Part shown: positions 44,653-53,220 of the stretch, one piece after another
Numbering within the stretch: the stretch's first letter is position 1
How the letters are laid out: each line of letters opens with the position of its first letter
Assembly (NCBI RefSeq): GCF_004361835.1
Contig: NZ_SNWD01000008.1
Span: 113,405 to 177,404, forward strand
Length of the DNA stretch: 64,000 nt
Reading direction: 5' to 3'
From: Stakelama pacifica
GTDB taxonomy: Bacteria; Pseudomonadota; Alphaproteobacteria; Sphingomonadales; Sphingomonadaceae
Program-made: the position numbers and the translations under genes
The notes under the pieces: model-generated
Databases searched by the model: none
What the model was told of the DNA's origin: nothing
Seen by the model: the letters and a program-made list of their open reading frames with translations, nothing else

Positions 44653-46017
44653 ATGACTCTATCGTTGCAAATGGCTTCGCCCCGTGCGCTCGCGCCGCAG
44701 GATTTACGGCACGCTGGTGTCGAATTGATAGGGCGAGCGCCGGAAATCCGGATCGGGCTTATTCTCGCCGGGCTGTTCGGAGGCGGCCTGCTCGCCGCGG
44801 GGCTGCTGATCCCGCTTGATGCTGCCGTGACCGCGCCGGGTGTGGTGAAGGTCAGCGGCGAGCGGCGTTCGCTGCAAAGCAATATCGACGGCACCGTCGC
44901 GGCCGTCACGGTCCGGGATGGCAGCAAGGTGCGCGCGGGGCAGATATTGCTGCGCTTTGACCTGGCGCAGGCGCGCGCCGTCGAACGCGCGCTGGCCGAG
45001 CGGGTCATATCGCTTCAGGCCGAAATCGCGCGGCTTGAGGCCCAGCAGTCGGGCGCTGCCCGGATTGCGCCGGGTGCCGCGCTTTCTGGCTATTCGGGGG
45101 AGGATGGCGCGCTCGCCGAACGCGCCCTGAAGGTGGAGCAGGCCACGCTGGATACCGAACGCCATGCCAGCGCGGCGCGCGATGCCGTGCTTCGTGAACG
45201 GGTTGCGCAAATGTCGGAGCAGCGGCGTGAAAGCGCGTCGCGCCAGCGCTCGCTGGAAACCCAGCGCGACCTGATGAGCGAAGAGCGCGCGGCAGTCGAA
45301 ACGCTTGCGAGCAAGGGCTATGCGAGCCGGATGCGCCTGCTTCAGGCGCGCCGCGATGAGGCGGGGCTGACCGGCTCGGCAGAAGCGATGGCGGCAGAAC
45401 GCGACCGGCTGCGCGTCGGAGAGGGGGAGGCGCGGCTTCAGATCGTTCAGGCACGCGCCGATGATGCGCAGACGATCGCCCAGCGGCTGAGCGATGCTCG
45501 CGCCGAGCTGGCCGGGCTGATGCCGCAATGGAAGAAGGCGCGCGAACAGGTCGAACGCGGCGTCGTCCGCGCGCCCGTGTCGGGCGAAGTCGTCGCAAAC
45601 CGCATCTCCGCGCCCGGAGCGGTGGTCCGCGAAGGCGAACCGCTGTTCGACGTTGTGCCGTTCGACCGCTCGCTGATCGTCGAAGCGCGCGTCGCGCCGG
45701 GTGAGGGAACGTCGGTGCGGCCGGGCCAGAAGGTTCGGCTGCGCCTGTCCACGCCGCAGGGGCGAACAGCGCCCGTGATGGAAGGCCAGGTATCGTCGAT
45801 CGCCGCGGATACCGTCACGGACGAACGCACCGGACGAAGCTATTATCGAATGGATGTATCGATTTCGCCGGAGACGATGGCGAAGTCGGGTGTCGGAAAA
45901 CTGTTCCGTCCCGGTACACCTGCCAATGTTTCGATTTCCGTCCGATCGCGCAGCAGCCTTGGTTATTGGCTGGAACCTTTGTTTCAGTCGCTCAACTCGT
46001 CACTTCACGAACAGTGA
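44653..46017 (+). CDS. Type I secretion membrane-fusion protein (HlyD/AtrB-like)
   Basis: 454 residues. A membrane helix near residues 30-55 (GLILAGLFGGGLLAAGLLIPL-like) is followed by a barrel-sandwich motif (GVVKVSGERRSLQSNIDGTVAAV), a long coiled coil (~120-290) and a second lipoyl half (VRAPVSGEVVANRISAPGAVV). The C-terminal part ends in the HlyD-type beta domain. It bridges the ABC transporter and the outer-membrane factor. It starts 1 base after the ABC stop, the expected coupled pair. Confidence 0.9.
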   Translation: MTLSLQMASPRALAPQDLRHAGVELIGRAPEIRIGLILAGLFGGGLLAAGLLIPLDAAVTAPGVVKVSGERRSLQSNIDGTVAAVTVRDGSKVRAGQILLRFDLAQARAVERALAERVISLQAEIARLEAQQSGAARIAPGAALSGYSGEDGALAERALKVEQATLDTERHASAARDAVLRERVAQMSEQRRESASRQRSLETQRDLMSEERAAVETLASKGYASRMRLLQARRDEAGLTGSAEAMAAERDRLRVGEGEARLQIVQARADDAQTIAQRLSDARAELAGLMPQWKKAREQVERGVVRAPVSGEVVANRISAPGAVVREGEPLFDVVPFDRSLIVEARVAPGEGTSVRPGQKVRLRLSTPQGRTAPVMEGQVSSIAADTVTDERTGRSYYRMDVSISPETMAKSGVGKLFRPGTPANVSISVRSRSSLGYWLEPLFQSLNSSLHEQ

Positions 46018-46152
46018 TTCAACGAAAAATTGACCATTTCGGGATTGCGCTCCTTGCCTGTTCTGCGAAAGCTGGGATAGGCCGATTCCGGAAATGCTTT
46101 GTCGCGGTGCAGCATTTCTTTTCGGGTGCGGCAGGAAAGAAGGAATCCGGTG

Positions 46153-47286
46153 ATGGTGGGAATGCTGTTTGTCATTGCTACAATCGCTTTGGCGGTGTTC
46201 CTTCACCCCTATATTTTCTATCCGCTGACGCTGAAGCTGTTCCGTGAACGAATCCTGCGGCTCGATCCTGCCGCTACGCCGCCGTCGCTGGCGCTGGTAT
46301 TCGCGGCTTATAATGAAGAGCGGTCGCTTCCGGCGAAGATCGACAATCTTCGCGCCCTGAAAGCGGAGCATCCGGATCTGCGGATCATGGCCTATTGCGA
46401 TCTTTCGTCGGATCGCACGCTCGATATTCTTCGCGAAGCGTCAGACGTGGTCGAAACGATTGCTGCGACGCAGCGTACGGGCAAGGCGACGGGGATGGCA
46501 CACATGGTCGCCCAGCTCGACCGGGACGTCGTGATCTTTACCGATGCGAACGTCATTCTCGACCCGGCGTCGATCCCGCCGCTGCGGCGCTATTTCAGCG
46601 ATCCTTCGGTGGGCGGTCTGGCCGGATCGCTGCATTACACCAATGATGATGCCAGCGCGACCGCGCGCGCCGGCGGCCTGTACTGGCGGCTCGAGGAAAT
46701 GGTCAAGAACCTCGAATCACGCTGCGGTTCGATCATGGGTGCCGACGGATCGATCTTTGCGACGCGCCGGGAATTGTATCCGGTGGTCCCGCCGCACCTG
46801 CTCGACGATATGACCGTATCGATGACCGTGCCGATTCGCGAAAAGCGGCTGATTTTCGTGCCCGACGTCATTGCCTATGAAAAGAACGCCACGGCCGCGT
46901 CCGATGAATTTCGCCGCAAGCGCCGCATTGCCTGCCGCGCATTCAACACCCATCGCTATTTGTGGCCGAAGATTCGCGAGCGGTTCAGCACCGTCGAGAT
47001 GTATAAATATATCTCGCACAAATTGCTGCGCTGGTTCGGACTGATCCCGCTTGCCGTGTTTCTGGTGTCGCTGTCGCTTGCACTGATCCTCTCGGGTCAG
47101 TTTGCCGTCCTCGCCGGTGGCGCGCTGTTTGGCGGCATTTGCGTGCTGCTGGGAACGCTCGGCGTGTCGCCTTTCTCAGTCGGCCTGCAAATTCTGGTGG
47201 CAGTGATCGCCACGTTCTTCGGAATCGCCGATTCGTGGAAGGGTGCGACCTATCAGACCTGGACGCCCGCTCAGTCGAGGGCATGA
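46153..47286 (+). CDS. Membrane-bound family 2 glycosyltransferase
   Basis: 377 residues from the ATG at 46153 with AAGGA upstream. It has an N-terminal membrane helix, the GT-A motifs LALVFAAYNEERSLPAKIDN, YCDLSSDRTLDIL, VVIFTDANVILDPASI and the FRRKRRIACRAFNTHRY block, then three or four C-terminal helices. It is a paralogue of the GT2 at 33989, with the same order of motifs and membrane spans. It probably adds one sugar of the EPS repeat unit. It lies 135 bases after the HlyD-like gene, so it might be transcribed with it. Confidence 0.85.
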   Translation: MVGMLFVIATIALAVFLHPYIFYPLTLKLFRERILRLDPAATPPSLALVFAAYNEERSLPAKIDNLRALKAEHPDLRIMAYCDLSSDRTLDILREASDVVETIAATQRTGKATGMAHMVAQLDRDVVIFTDANVILDPASIPPLRRYFSDPSVGGLAGSLHYTNDDASATARAGGLYWRLEEMVKNLESRCGSIMGADGSIFATRRELYPVVPPHLLDDMTVSMTVPIREKRLIFVPDVIAYEKNATAASDEFRRKRRIACRAFNTHRYLWPKIRERFSTVEMYKYISHKLLRWFGLIPLAVFLVSLSLALILSGQFAVLAGGALFGGICVLLGTLGVSPFSVGLQILVAVIATFFGIADSWKGATYQTWTPAQSRA

Positions 47287-47336
47287 CGCGCGCGGCGTTC
47301 AGCCGGGGAAATCAGTTCAGCGCTTTGCGGCCGGGC

Positions 47337-47774
47337 TCATTGGACCGGGCAGGGATATTTCGCTTTCAGCGCAGCCACCACGACCGACGCGGCCTGTCCC
47401 GACAGGCTGGCTGGCCGTTGCTTCGCATATGCCATGAAGCTGTTGCGCATATCAGATTGCGCCACATCGGCGGGCGGACAGAATTCGCGGATCTTCAGCC
47501 AGGTTTCATACGCGCGCACCGTGTCATGCACCCCGGCGATGAAGGCGAAGCAAAACGAGCTGCTGGTCGGCGATGTCTCGGTGCAGCGACTATACAGCTG
47601 ATTGCCGGTCAGAAATCCCGCATTCTCGCTGGTCCGGGCGGTGGCGAGCGGTCGGTCGGCGACCGGAGCCGATTGCGGATTTTGCGATGGTGCCGACCGG
47701 GTCTGCTGCGCTGCTGCTGTACCGTCCTGAAACAAAGGCAGCGCAAATGCTGCGATGATGAGCGCCGCTTTCAT
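47337..47774 (-). CDS. Rap1a/Tai-domain small exported protein
   Basis: 145 residues with a signal peptide (~1-22). The mature part has LTGNQLYSRCTE, CFAFIAGVHDTV, REFCPPADV, and a final AALKAKYPCP, the Cys pattern of the Rap1a/Tai family. Those proteins are best known as immunity proteins for type VI amidase effectors in Serratia and Salmonella, but orphan members occur in many alphaproteobacteria. No amidase effector is next to it; it runs opposite to its neighbours in the EPS locus. Its function here is unknown. Confidence 0.72.
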   Translation of the reverse strand: MKAALIIAAFALPLFQDGTAAAQQTRSAPSQNPQSAPVADRPLATARTSENAGFLTGNQLYSRCTETSPTSSSFCFAFIAGVHDTVRAYETWLKIREFCPPADVAQSDMRNSFMAYAKQRPASLSGQAASVVVAALKAKYPCPVQ

Positions 47775-47880
47775 TCGAAAAACCCTTTATAGCCCGAACC
47801 CGCCGGCCCGTAGCGCAAAGTGGCTGACGGACCAAGCTAGTGCATACACCATTGGTGGGAACGAGTATCTTTTGAAAGCA

Positions 47881-48951
47881 ATGTCTGGTCACAATCCGGC
47901 GATGTTTCGCCGTCCGATGCCGGGCCTTGTGCCTGCGCTGATCCTGCTGGCGATGTTCGTGGCCGCTGCGGTATCGGCGATGATGGTGATGCGCGGTATG
48001 GATTCGCGCGACGTTGCCGTTTCGGATCAGGTCGTCGCAAGCGCCGATCGTCCGACCGGCGCCATCGCGCCCGAAAATACGGTCGCGACCGATCCGGCGG
48101 AACTCGCCCCGCTGACTGCTGAAACCGCGGTTGCGCGCAATGCCGAAATTCCGGTTCAGCCGGGGGCGTTGCGGACCGCGCGCGCATTCAACATGGGCCG
48201 CGCCGGCAATCTCGATTTCGCCCGCGCGCTCGACTGCCTGACCGCCGCTATTTATTACGAAGCGGCGGGGGAACCGATCAGCGGGCAGCGCGGTGTCGCT
48301 CAGGTAGTCCTCAACCGCGTCCGCCATCCCGCCTATCCCAACACGGTGTGCGGCGTCGTGTTTCAGGGGGCGGAGCGGCGCACCGGGTGCCAGTTTTCCT
48401 TTGCCTGCGACGGTTCGCTGGCGCATCCGCCGATGGCCGGTGGCTGGCGACTGGCGCAGGGACTCGCGGCGGCTGCGCTTCAGGGGCGGGTCGAACCCGA
48501 TGTCGGTCTCGCCACCCATTATCACGCCGATTATGTTTTGCCTTTATGGTCGCCGCACCTGGTGAAGCTTGCCGTGCTCGGCCACCATATCTTTCTGCGC
48601 TGGCCCGGCAGCTGGGGCCAGCCGGGTGCCTTTGGTCGCGGCTATCATGGCGGCGAACCGGCGATCGACTGGCGCAACGGCTTTGGCGGCGCACCGATCG
48701 GGACCGGGATGGACGCGCCTGCCGATGGTCAGGCTCCGGTGCAGGCCCCCGATTCCGTAATGCCCGCCCGGCGTCCGCTGCTGCCGATGAACGATTCCCA
48801 GTCGTTGCGAAGCGCCGCTGACGGACCTGCCGCGAGCTATGTCGCGCCGGAGGAGCGCCGCGTGATCTTTTCTGCTCCGTCGTCCGCCCCGGGCGGCGGC
48901 GGTAGCGGGGCGGCGAAGACCTCACCCGCCGCCCCCTCATCAGACCAGTGA
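47881..48951 (+). CDS. SleB-like cell-wall hydrolase
   Basis: 356 residues from ATG at 47881 with only a weak upstream site. One N-terminal membrane helix (MPGLVPALILLAMFVAAAVSAMM), a linker, and a SleB/CwlJ hydrolase domain (residues ~115-240) with the Glu-bearing motif AIYYEAAGEPISGQRGVAQV and VVLNRVRHPAYPNTVC. The C-terminal ~110 residues are Pro/Ser-rich. It probably cleaves peptidoglycan as a lytic transglycosylase, from the inner-membrane side. A role in making room for the trans-envelope export complex is possible but not shown. Confidence 0.85.
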   Translation: MSGHNPAMFRRPMPGLVPALILLAMFVAAAVSAMMVMRGMDSRDVAVSDQVVASADRPTGAIAPENTVATDPAELAPLTAETAVARNAEIPVQPGALRTARAFNMGRAGNLDFARALDCLTAAIYYEAAGEPISGQRGVAQVVLNRVRHPAYPNTVCGVVFQGAERRTGCQFSFACDGSLAHPPMAGGWRLAQGLAAAALQGRVEPDVGLATHYHADYVLPLWSPHLVKLAVLGHHIFLRWPGSWGQPGAFGRGYHGGEPAIDWRNGFGGAPIGTGMDAPADGQAPVQAPDSVMPARRPLLPMNDSQSLRSAADGPAASYVAPEERRVIFSAPSSAPGGGGSGAAKTSPAAPSSDQ

Positions 48952-48955
48952 CCGT

Positions 48956-50170
48956 TCAGCGTGCGATGCGCGCCGTGTCGAGCGCCGTCGCATTGGCGAT
49001 CATCGCATAGCCGATATAGTTCAGGTGCAGGCCGTCCGCAGTGATCGCCTGCCCGCCATTGCCGATCGCGAATTTGCCGCTGTTCAGGCTGCTTTCGACG
49101 ACCGAGGCGCTGTCGAACGTGCCGGTCAGGCCGAGCGGCGCTCCGTTCGACCCGCGGACATTGCGCCGCAGATGGTCGTTGAGCGCGATACGCTGTCCCT
49201 GCGACACGGACTGGGGCGTCTGATCGGCCAGACTGCGCCAGTCCTTGCCGTCCGAAGCAGGGGTGAGTGTGTTCCAGAACACGCGCTTATCGGCAAATAC
49301 CGCGCAAAATCCCTGAATATCCGCTTCGATCTGATCGGCGGTGCGTTGCGGCAGGGATTGCATGTCATTGATGCCGTAATTGCACAGAATGTGCGAACAA
49401 TAATCGGAAAGCGCGGCTCGCTGCGCATGGCCCGCCATGAACATGTCCAGCCGGTCGCCGTACAGACAGGCATTGATATAGCCTAAGCGTGGGCCGATGC
49501 TTCGCGCCATCTCGCCCAGATCGCCCGATCCGTCCATCATATCCCCGAACCCGAAGCCGCGACTGTCGCCGCAGATCAGCACGGTCGGCTTGCGGGTAGG
49601 ATATAGGATCGCGCAAGGGGTGATCAGCGCCCCGTCCTGCACATTGTCGATGCTGGTGCTGTCCGCCAGTCCGGACGTCGCAAGCGTCATCCGGTCATAT
49701 GCCGTCCGCCGATCGATCGCGCTGGAATATGTAAGGACGGTCGCGACCTCGCCCTCGGCGTGGACATGAATCAGAAACGCCGCGCCATCGGGAATCGGCG
49801 TCGCCAATGGAACGCCGGCATCGCTGAGCGGCGAGGTCGCTCCATCGGCTACGACCGGCGATCCGTCCTCACCGTTCCAGCGCACCGTTTGCCACTTCGA
49901 TCCGATGGGATACTGGATCTTCGCCTGAAAGCTCGCGGTTCCGCCGCTGCCCGTTTCGGCATAGCTGGCGGTCGATACATACCAGTTGGCAAAGGCGATT
50001 TGCGGCATGGTAAACATCGCCTCGCGCGCGATATGCATCGAATTGGCATTTGCCTGTTTTCTGGGAGAGGCGAAATTGTTGGTGTAGCACCGGGTTGCGA
50101 CCTGACCGGGATAGCTATCCACCGGCCGCGCCTTTGCCGCCAGTGCGCGCGCCACGATATCGATGCTCAT
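48956..50170 (-). CDS. SGNH/GDSL-family hydrolase
   Basis: 404 residues with no clear signal peptide. The C-terminal half has the SGNH blocks: Ser in VLICGDSRGFGFGD, Gly and Asn in NYGINDMQ, and Asp-His in ADGLHLNYIG. The N-terminal ~180 residues are a beta-rich domain. Such enzymes deacetylate or deacylate sugars. The gene overlaps the upstream gene by 4 bases. Because the partner protein resembles phage structural proteins, the pair could be phage-derived; it could equally modify the EPS. Confidence 0.78.
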   Translation of the reverse strand: MSIDIVARALAAKARPVDSYPGQVATRCYTNNFASPRKQANANSMHIAREAMFTMPQIAFANWYVSTASYAETGSGGTASFQAKIQYPIGSKWQTVRWNGEDGSPVVADGATSPLSDAGVPLATPIPDGAAFLIHVHAEGEVATVLTYSSAIDRRTAYDRMTLATSGLADSTSIDNVQDGALITPCAILYPTRKPTVLICGDSRGFGFGDMMDGSGDLGEMARSIGPRLGYINACLYGDRLDMFMAGHAQRAALSDYCSHILCNYGINDMQSLPQRTADQIEADIQGFCAVFADKRVFWNTLTPASDGKDWRSLADQTPQSVSQGQRIALNDHLRRNVRGSNGAPLGLTGTFDSASVVESSLNSGKFAIGNGGQAITADGLHLNYIGYAMIANATALDTARIAR

Positions 50171-50601
50171 TGGCGCACCTCATAGGTCAGCGTGCCGCCG
50201 GCGAGCGCGATATCGAGATACCAGACGGCGCCCGGAATGCTCTCTTCGCCGATCGGCTCCATCGCATTGCGATCGAATATGCCCCACGGTTTTCCACCGA
50301 TCGTCAGCGGCGCTGCCGGTGCCTTCGGGCCTGAAGACCGCCGGACGCTGACAGTTCCGGTCCAGATACCGCTCAGCGTCAGCCAGATCGGGCGGTCCGT
50401 CACCGGCGCGAATCCGCTGCTCAGGATCGACTGGTTCGTTGTCCCCGAAAGCGGTGAGGGACGGGCGGAAGGCAGCGAAATCGACACGGGAAGGGGATGG
50501 TCATCGCTGACCGGAATCGCCGCACCCGTCGCATCGGCGAACGCCAGTCCATGTTGCGTGATATATCCCGACGGGTTCAGAATTTTCATCGGTCCTTCCA
50601 T
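50167..50601 (-). CDS. Hypothetical phage-structural-like protein
   Basis: 144 residues from an ATG with AAGGAG 8 bases upstream; ATGs lie seven codons earlier and four codons later. The N-terminal motif GLAFADATGAAIPVSDDHPLPV is similar to the GxAxxVSxxNPLPV pattern common in phage tail or head decoration proteins. The rest is beta-rich. I cannot name a family. It is translated with the SGNH hydrolase (4-base overlap). Confidence 0.55.
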   Translation of the reverse strand: MEGPMKILNPSGYITQHGLAFADATGAAIPVSDDHPLPVSISLPSARPSPLSGTTNQSILSSGFAPVTDRPIWLTLSGIWTGTVSVRRSSGPKAPAAPLTIGGKPWGIFDRNAMEPIGEESIPGAVWYLDIALAGGTLTYEVRQ

Positions 50602-50699
50602 ATCCGGTTCTCCTTCGAACAATGATTCGAGAAGAGCATAACCAAATAGGTTCGTGTAGGACAGCGTTTTTTCGTTTCCGGCCGATTAACGCCTTTTTA

Positions 50700-50709
50700 C
50701 GGTTAACCG
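50700..50709. promoter_or_regulatory. Short palindrome CGGTTAACCG upstream of the GH26-RTX gene
   Basis: A 10-base perfect palindrome 84 bases before the start of the secreted hydrolase gene, in a 191-base gap. It may be an operator site. Nearby TTAAC repeats do not have CtrA spacing. Confidence 0.3.
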
Positions 50710-50792
50710 GAATTCAGCATCTCCCTTAGCGCGCTGAAAAGTAACCGGATGCTACATGAAAGTCGGACATCCTAACAGTTGGGAGTATCGCG

Positions 50793-53051
50793 ATGGCCGG
50801 CGACATCATGAAAAATTGGCTGGAACAGAATTTCTTTAACACCGATGGTACTGCAAACTCGGTTTATATCCTGAATAGTCGCGGTGAGATTGCCGACGCT
50901 GAGTCATGGCTCGGAAAACCGCTTGATGCCGTTCAGCTTCATCAGGGTGTTGCCAGCTGGAGTGACTGGCTCAGCTCGGTTTCCTGGGTCAACAAACAAC
51001 TCCATGACGTCGATACGCCAAAAATGTGGTCACTCGGCCTTATCCCTTGGGGCGCAAACCTGAAGGACGCAGCTGCCGGAAGCTACGACGACAAATATTC
51101 GGCGCTGGCAAAGACGATGGTCGGTCTTTCTTCGGGCGATGGCCCGATTTACATCCGCCTTGGCTGGGAAATGAACAGCAAGGGCTGGAATCCATGGGGT
51201 GCTGCCGGTCAGCCCGACAATTATGTCGGCGCGTATCAGCATTTCGTCGATCAGTTTCGCGGCGTGTCCGATCGGTTCGTGTTCGAATGGACGCCGAACA
51301 TCAATACCGGCATGAGCTCGGAAGCATTTTATCCCGGTGATGATTATGTCGACGTTATCGGGATCGACTTTTATTATAATGTCGAATGGGCGCCAAAGGA
51401 CGCGGCGAGCGCGTTCGACTGGTTCGTGCGTGAACCCTGGGGTCTGCAATGGCAGCAGGATTTCGCGGCAAAGCATGGCAAACCCACGGCGATTGCCGAA
51501 TGGGGTCTGAATGCCGACAATGCCGAATTCGTGAAGCTGGTCGCCAAATGGGCGCTGGATCACGATATGGTGTACCAGAATTACTGGAACTCCGACGCTG
51601 CATTTCAGGGCAAGCTGAGCTCGGGACAATATCCTTCCGCCAGCGCCGCCTTTGTTGAGGCGTTCGGCACCACCGAAGTGACCAGCGTCATGCTGGCCGC
51701 GGATGAAGTCGCGAAAGCACTTACCGGTGGTTATAATCAGGATTTGTGGGGCAATGGCCATGACAATGTGCTGGTCGGCAATGACGGGCGCAATGAAATT
51801 CGCGGCGGCGAGGGGAATGATATCCTCGATGGCGGTCGCGGCGCCGACACGCTTGTCGGCGGCAACGGCAATGACACCTATTATGTCGATAATGCAGGCG
51901 ACAAGGTCGTCGAATGGGCCAATGGCGGCAATGGCGGCATCGATACGATCATCAGCTCGATCGATTACACGCTCCCCCTCAATGTCGAAAATCTGACGCT
52001 GTCCGGCACGGCGTCGCATCGCGCAATCGGCAATTACCATGACAATGTCATCCGGCTGAACGATGCGGGCAGCTATGCCAACGGCATGTCCGGCGACGAC
52101 CTGCTGATCGGGGGCAAGGGTAACGATACGCTCGAAGGCGGCTGGGGCAATGACACAATGGATGGCGGCGCGGGCGCGGATGTGATGCGCGGCGGCGACG
52201 GCAATGATGTCTATCATGTCGACAATGCCGGCGACACCGTCGTCGAATGGGACAATTACGGCAGGGGCGGAAACGATACGGTGATCGCGTCGATCGACTA
52301 TACATTGCCGATCAATGTCGAAAACCTCACCCAGTCAGGCGACGGTTCGCACCGTGCGATCGGTAACCACGGCGACAACGTCATTCGTCTCAACGATGCG
52401 GGCGGCTACGCCAACGGCATGTCGGGTGATGACACGCTGATCGGCGGCAAGGGCAACGATACGCTCGAAGGCGGCTGGGGCAATGACACAATGGATGGCG
52501 GCGCGGGCGCGGATGTGATGCGCGGCGGCGACGGCAACGATGTCTATCATGTCGATAATGCCGGCGACACCATCGTCGAATGGGACAATTACGGCAGGGG
52601 CGGAAACGATACTGTCGTCAGTTCGGTCGACTATACGCTCTTCACGACCCTTGAAAATCTGCGGCTCGTCGGAACTGCCGACCTGATCGGCAACGGCAAC
52701 CGGGCCGACAATATCATGGTCGGAAACGCGGGGTCGAACCGCCTCTGGGCCGGCGGGGGCAATGATACCATCGACGGCGGCGCCGGTGCGGATCAACTAT
52801 ATGGGGGCACCGGCAAGGATATGTTCGTCTTCCGCGCCGGTGAAGCTGCCGGTGACAAGATCATGGACTTCGAAGCAGGCGATACGATCCGCCTGGTCGG
52901 ATATGGCGAGGGAGCCTATGCCACGCTACAGGGCCATGATCTGTATATCCATGACGGCGATCAGGTCGAAACGATCCATGTTTATGGCGCCGCGCTGACG
53001 CCGGACCAATGGTCGTTCCATCATGATGCCGGATATACGCTTCCCGGCTGA
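50793..53051 (+). CDS. GH26-like glycoside hydrolase with RTX calcium-binding repeats (type I secretion substrate)
   Basis: 752 residues without an N-terminal signal. Residues ~20-290 resemble GH26/clan A hydrolases: acid/base Glu126 in YIRLGWEMN and nucleophile Glu236 in AIAEWGLN. Residues ~325-690 hold many RTX nonapeptides (GGxGxDxLx: GGEGNDILDGG, GGKGNDTLEGG), which bind Ca2+ and are the mark of type I secretion. The C-terminal ~60 residues would carry the export signal. The T1SS genes at 42927-46017 are the obvious exporter. It may trim or release the capsule. An internal 333-base duplication lies at about 52122-52614. GGGAG lies 8 bases before the ATG. Confidence 0.86.
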   Translation: MAGDIMKNWLEQNFFNTDGTANSVYILNSRGEIADAESWLGKPLDAVQLHQGVASWSDWLSSVSWVNKQLHDVDTPKMWSLGLIPWGANLKDAAAGSYDDKYSALAKTMVGLSSGDGPIYIRLGWEMNSKGWNPWGAAGQPDNYVGAYQHFVDQFRGVSDRFVFEWTPNINTGMSSEAFYPGDDYVDVIGIDFYYNVEWAPKDAASAFDWFVREPWGLQWQQDFAAKHGKPTAIAEWGLNADNAEFVKLVAKWALDHDMVYQNYWNSDAAFQGKLSSGQYPSASAAFVEAFGTTEVTSVMLAADEVAKALTGGYNQDLWGNGHDNVLVGNDGRNEIRGGEGNDILDGGRGADTLVGGNGNDTYYVDNAGDKVVEWANGGNGGIDTIISSIDYTLPLNVENLTLSGTASHRAIGNYHDNVIRLNDAGSYANGMSGDDLLIGGKGNDTLEGGWGNDTMDGGAGADVMRGGDGNDVYHVDNAGDTVVEWDNYGRGGNDTVIASIDYTLPINVENLTQSGDGSHRAIGNHGDNVIRLNDAGGYANGMSGDDTLIGGKGNDTLEGGWGNDTMDGGAGADVMRGGDGNDVYHVDNAGDTIVEWDNYGRGGNDTVVSSVDYTLFTTLENLRLVGTADLIGNGNRADNIMVGNAGSNRLWAGGGNDTIDGGAGADQLYGGTGKDMFVFRAGEAAGDKIMDFEAGDTIRLVGYGEGAYATLQGHDLYIHDGDQVETIHVYGAALTPDQWSFHHDAGYTLPG
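52122..52614 (+). repeat. 333-base-period near-identical direct repeat inside the RTX gene
   Basis: About 160 bases starting at 52122 recur at 52455 with only about four substitutions; the spacing is exactly 333 bases, or 111 codons. The repeat covers RTX units plus the linker with HVDNAGDTVVEWDNYGRGG. The near identity at DNA level, beyond amino-acid need, suggests a recent duplication or gene conversion. Confidence 0.8.
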
Positions 53052-53056
53052 CCTTT

Positions 53057-53085
53057 ATGCGCCCCGCCCCGGCGGCGGGGCGCAT
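53057..53085. terminator. Terminator-like hairpin after the GH26-RTX gene
   Basis: ATGCGCCCCGCC pairs perfectly with GGCGGGGCGCAT around a 5-base loop, 5 bases after the stop. The bases after it (CATTCTGG) have few Ts, so it may be a weak or Rho-assisted terminator, but the stem is very strong. Confidence 0.6.
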
Positions 53086-53220
53086 CATTCTGGTACAAAA
53101 TCGGGCCTTTGCGCCGATAATCTCCGGCTTTGGGCGGCGCTGCTCTACTTGCGGGCGTAATGCTGCACTTGCTAAGTGCTACCGCAGAAACGCGCCAGTA
53201 GCCGGAGTCGATACAAGCGA

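Noticed and set aside
51750..52850. Possible CRISPR-like or intergenic repeat array
   Set aside because: The repeats are in frame and encode RTX nonapeptides; there are no unique spacers.
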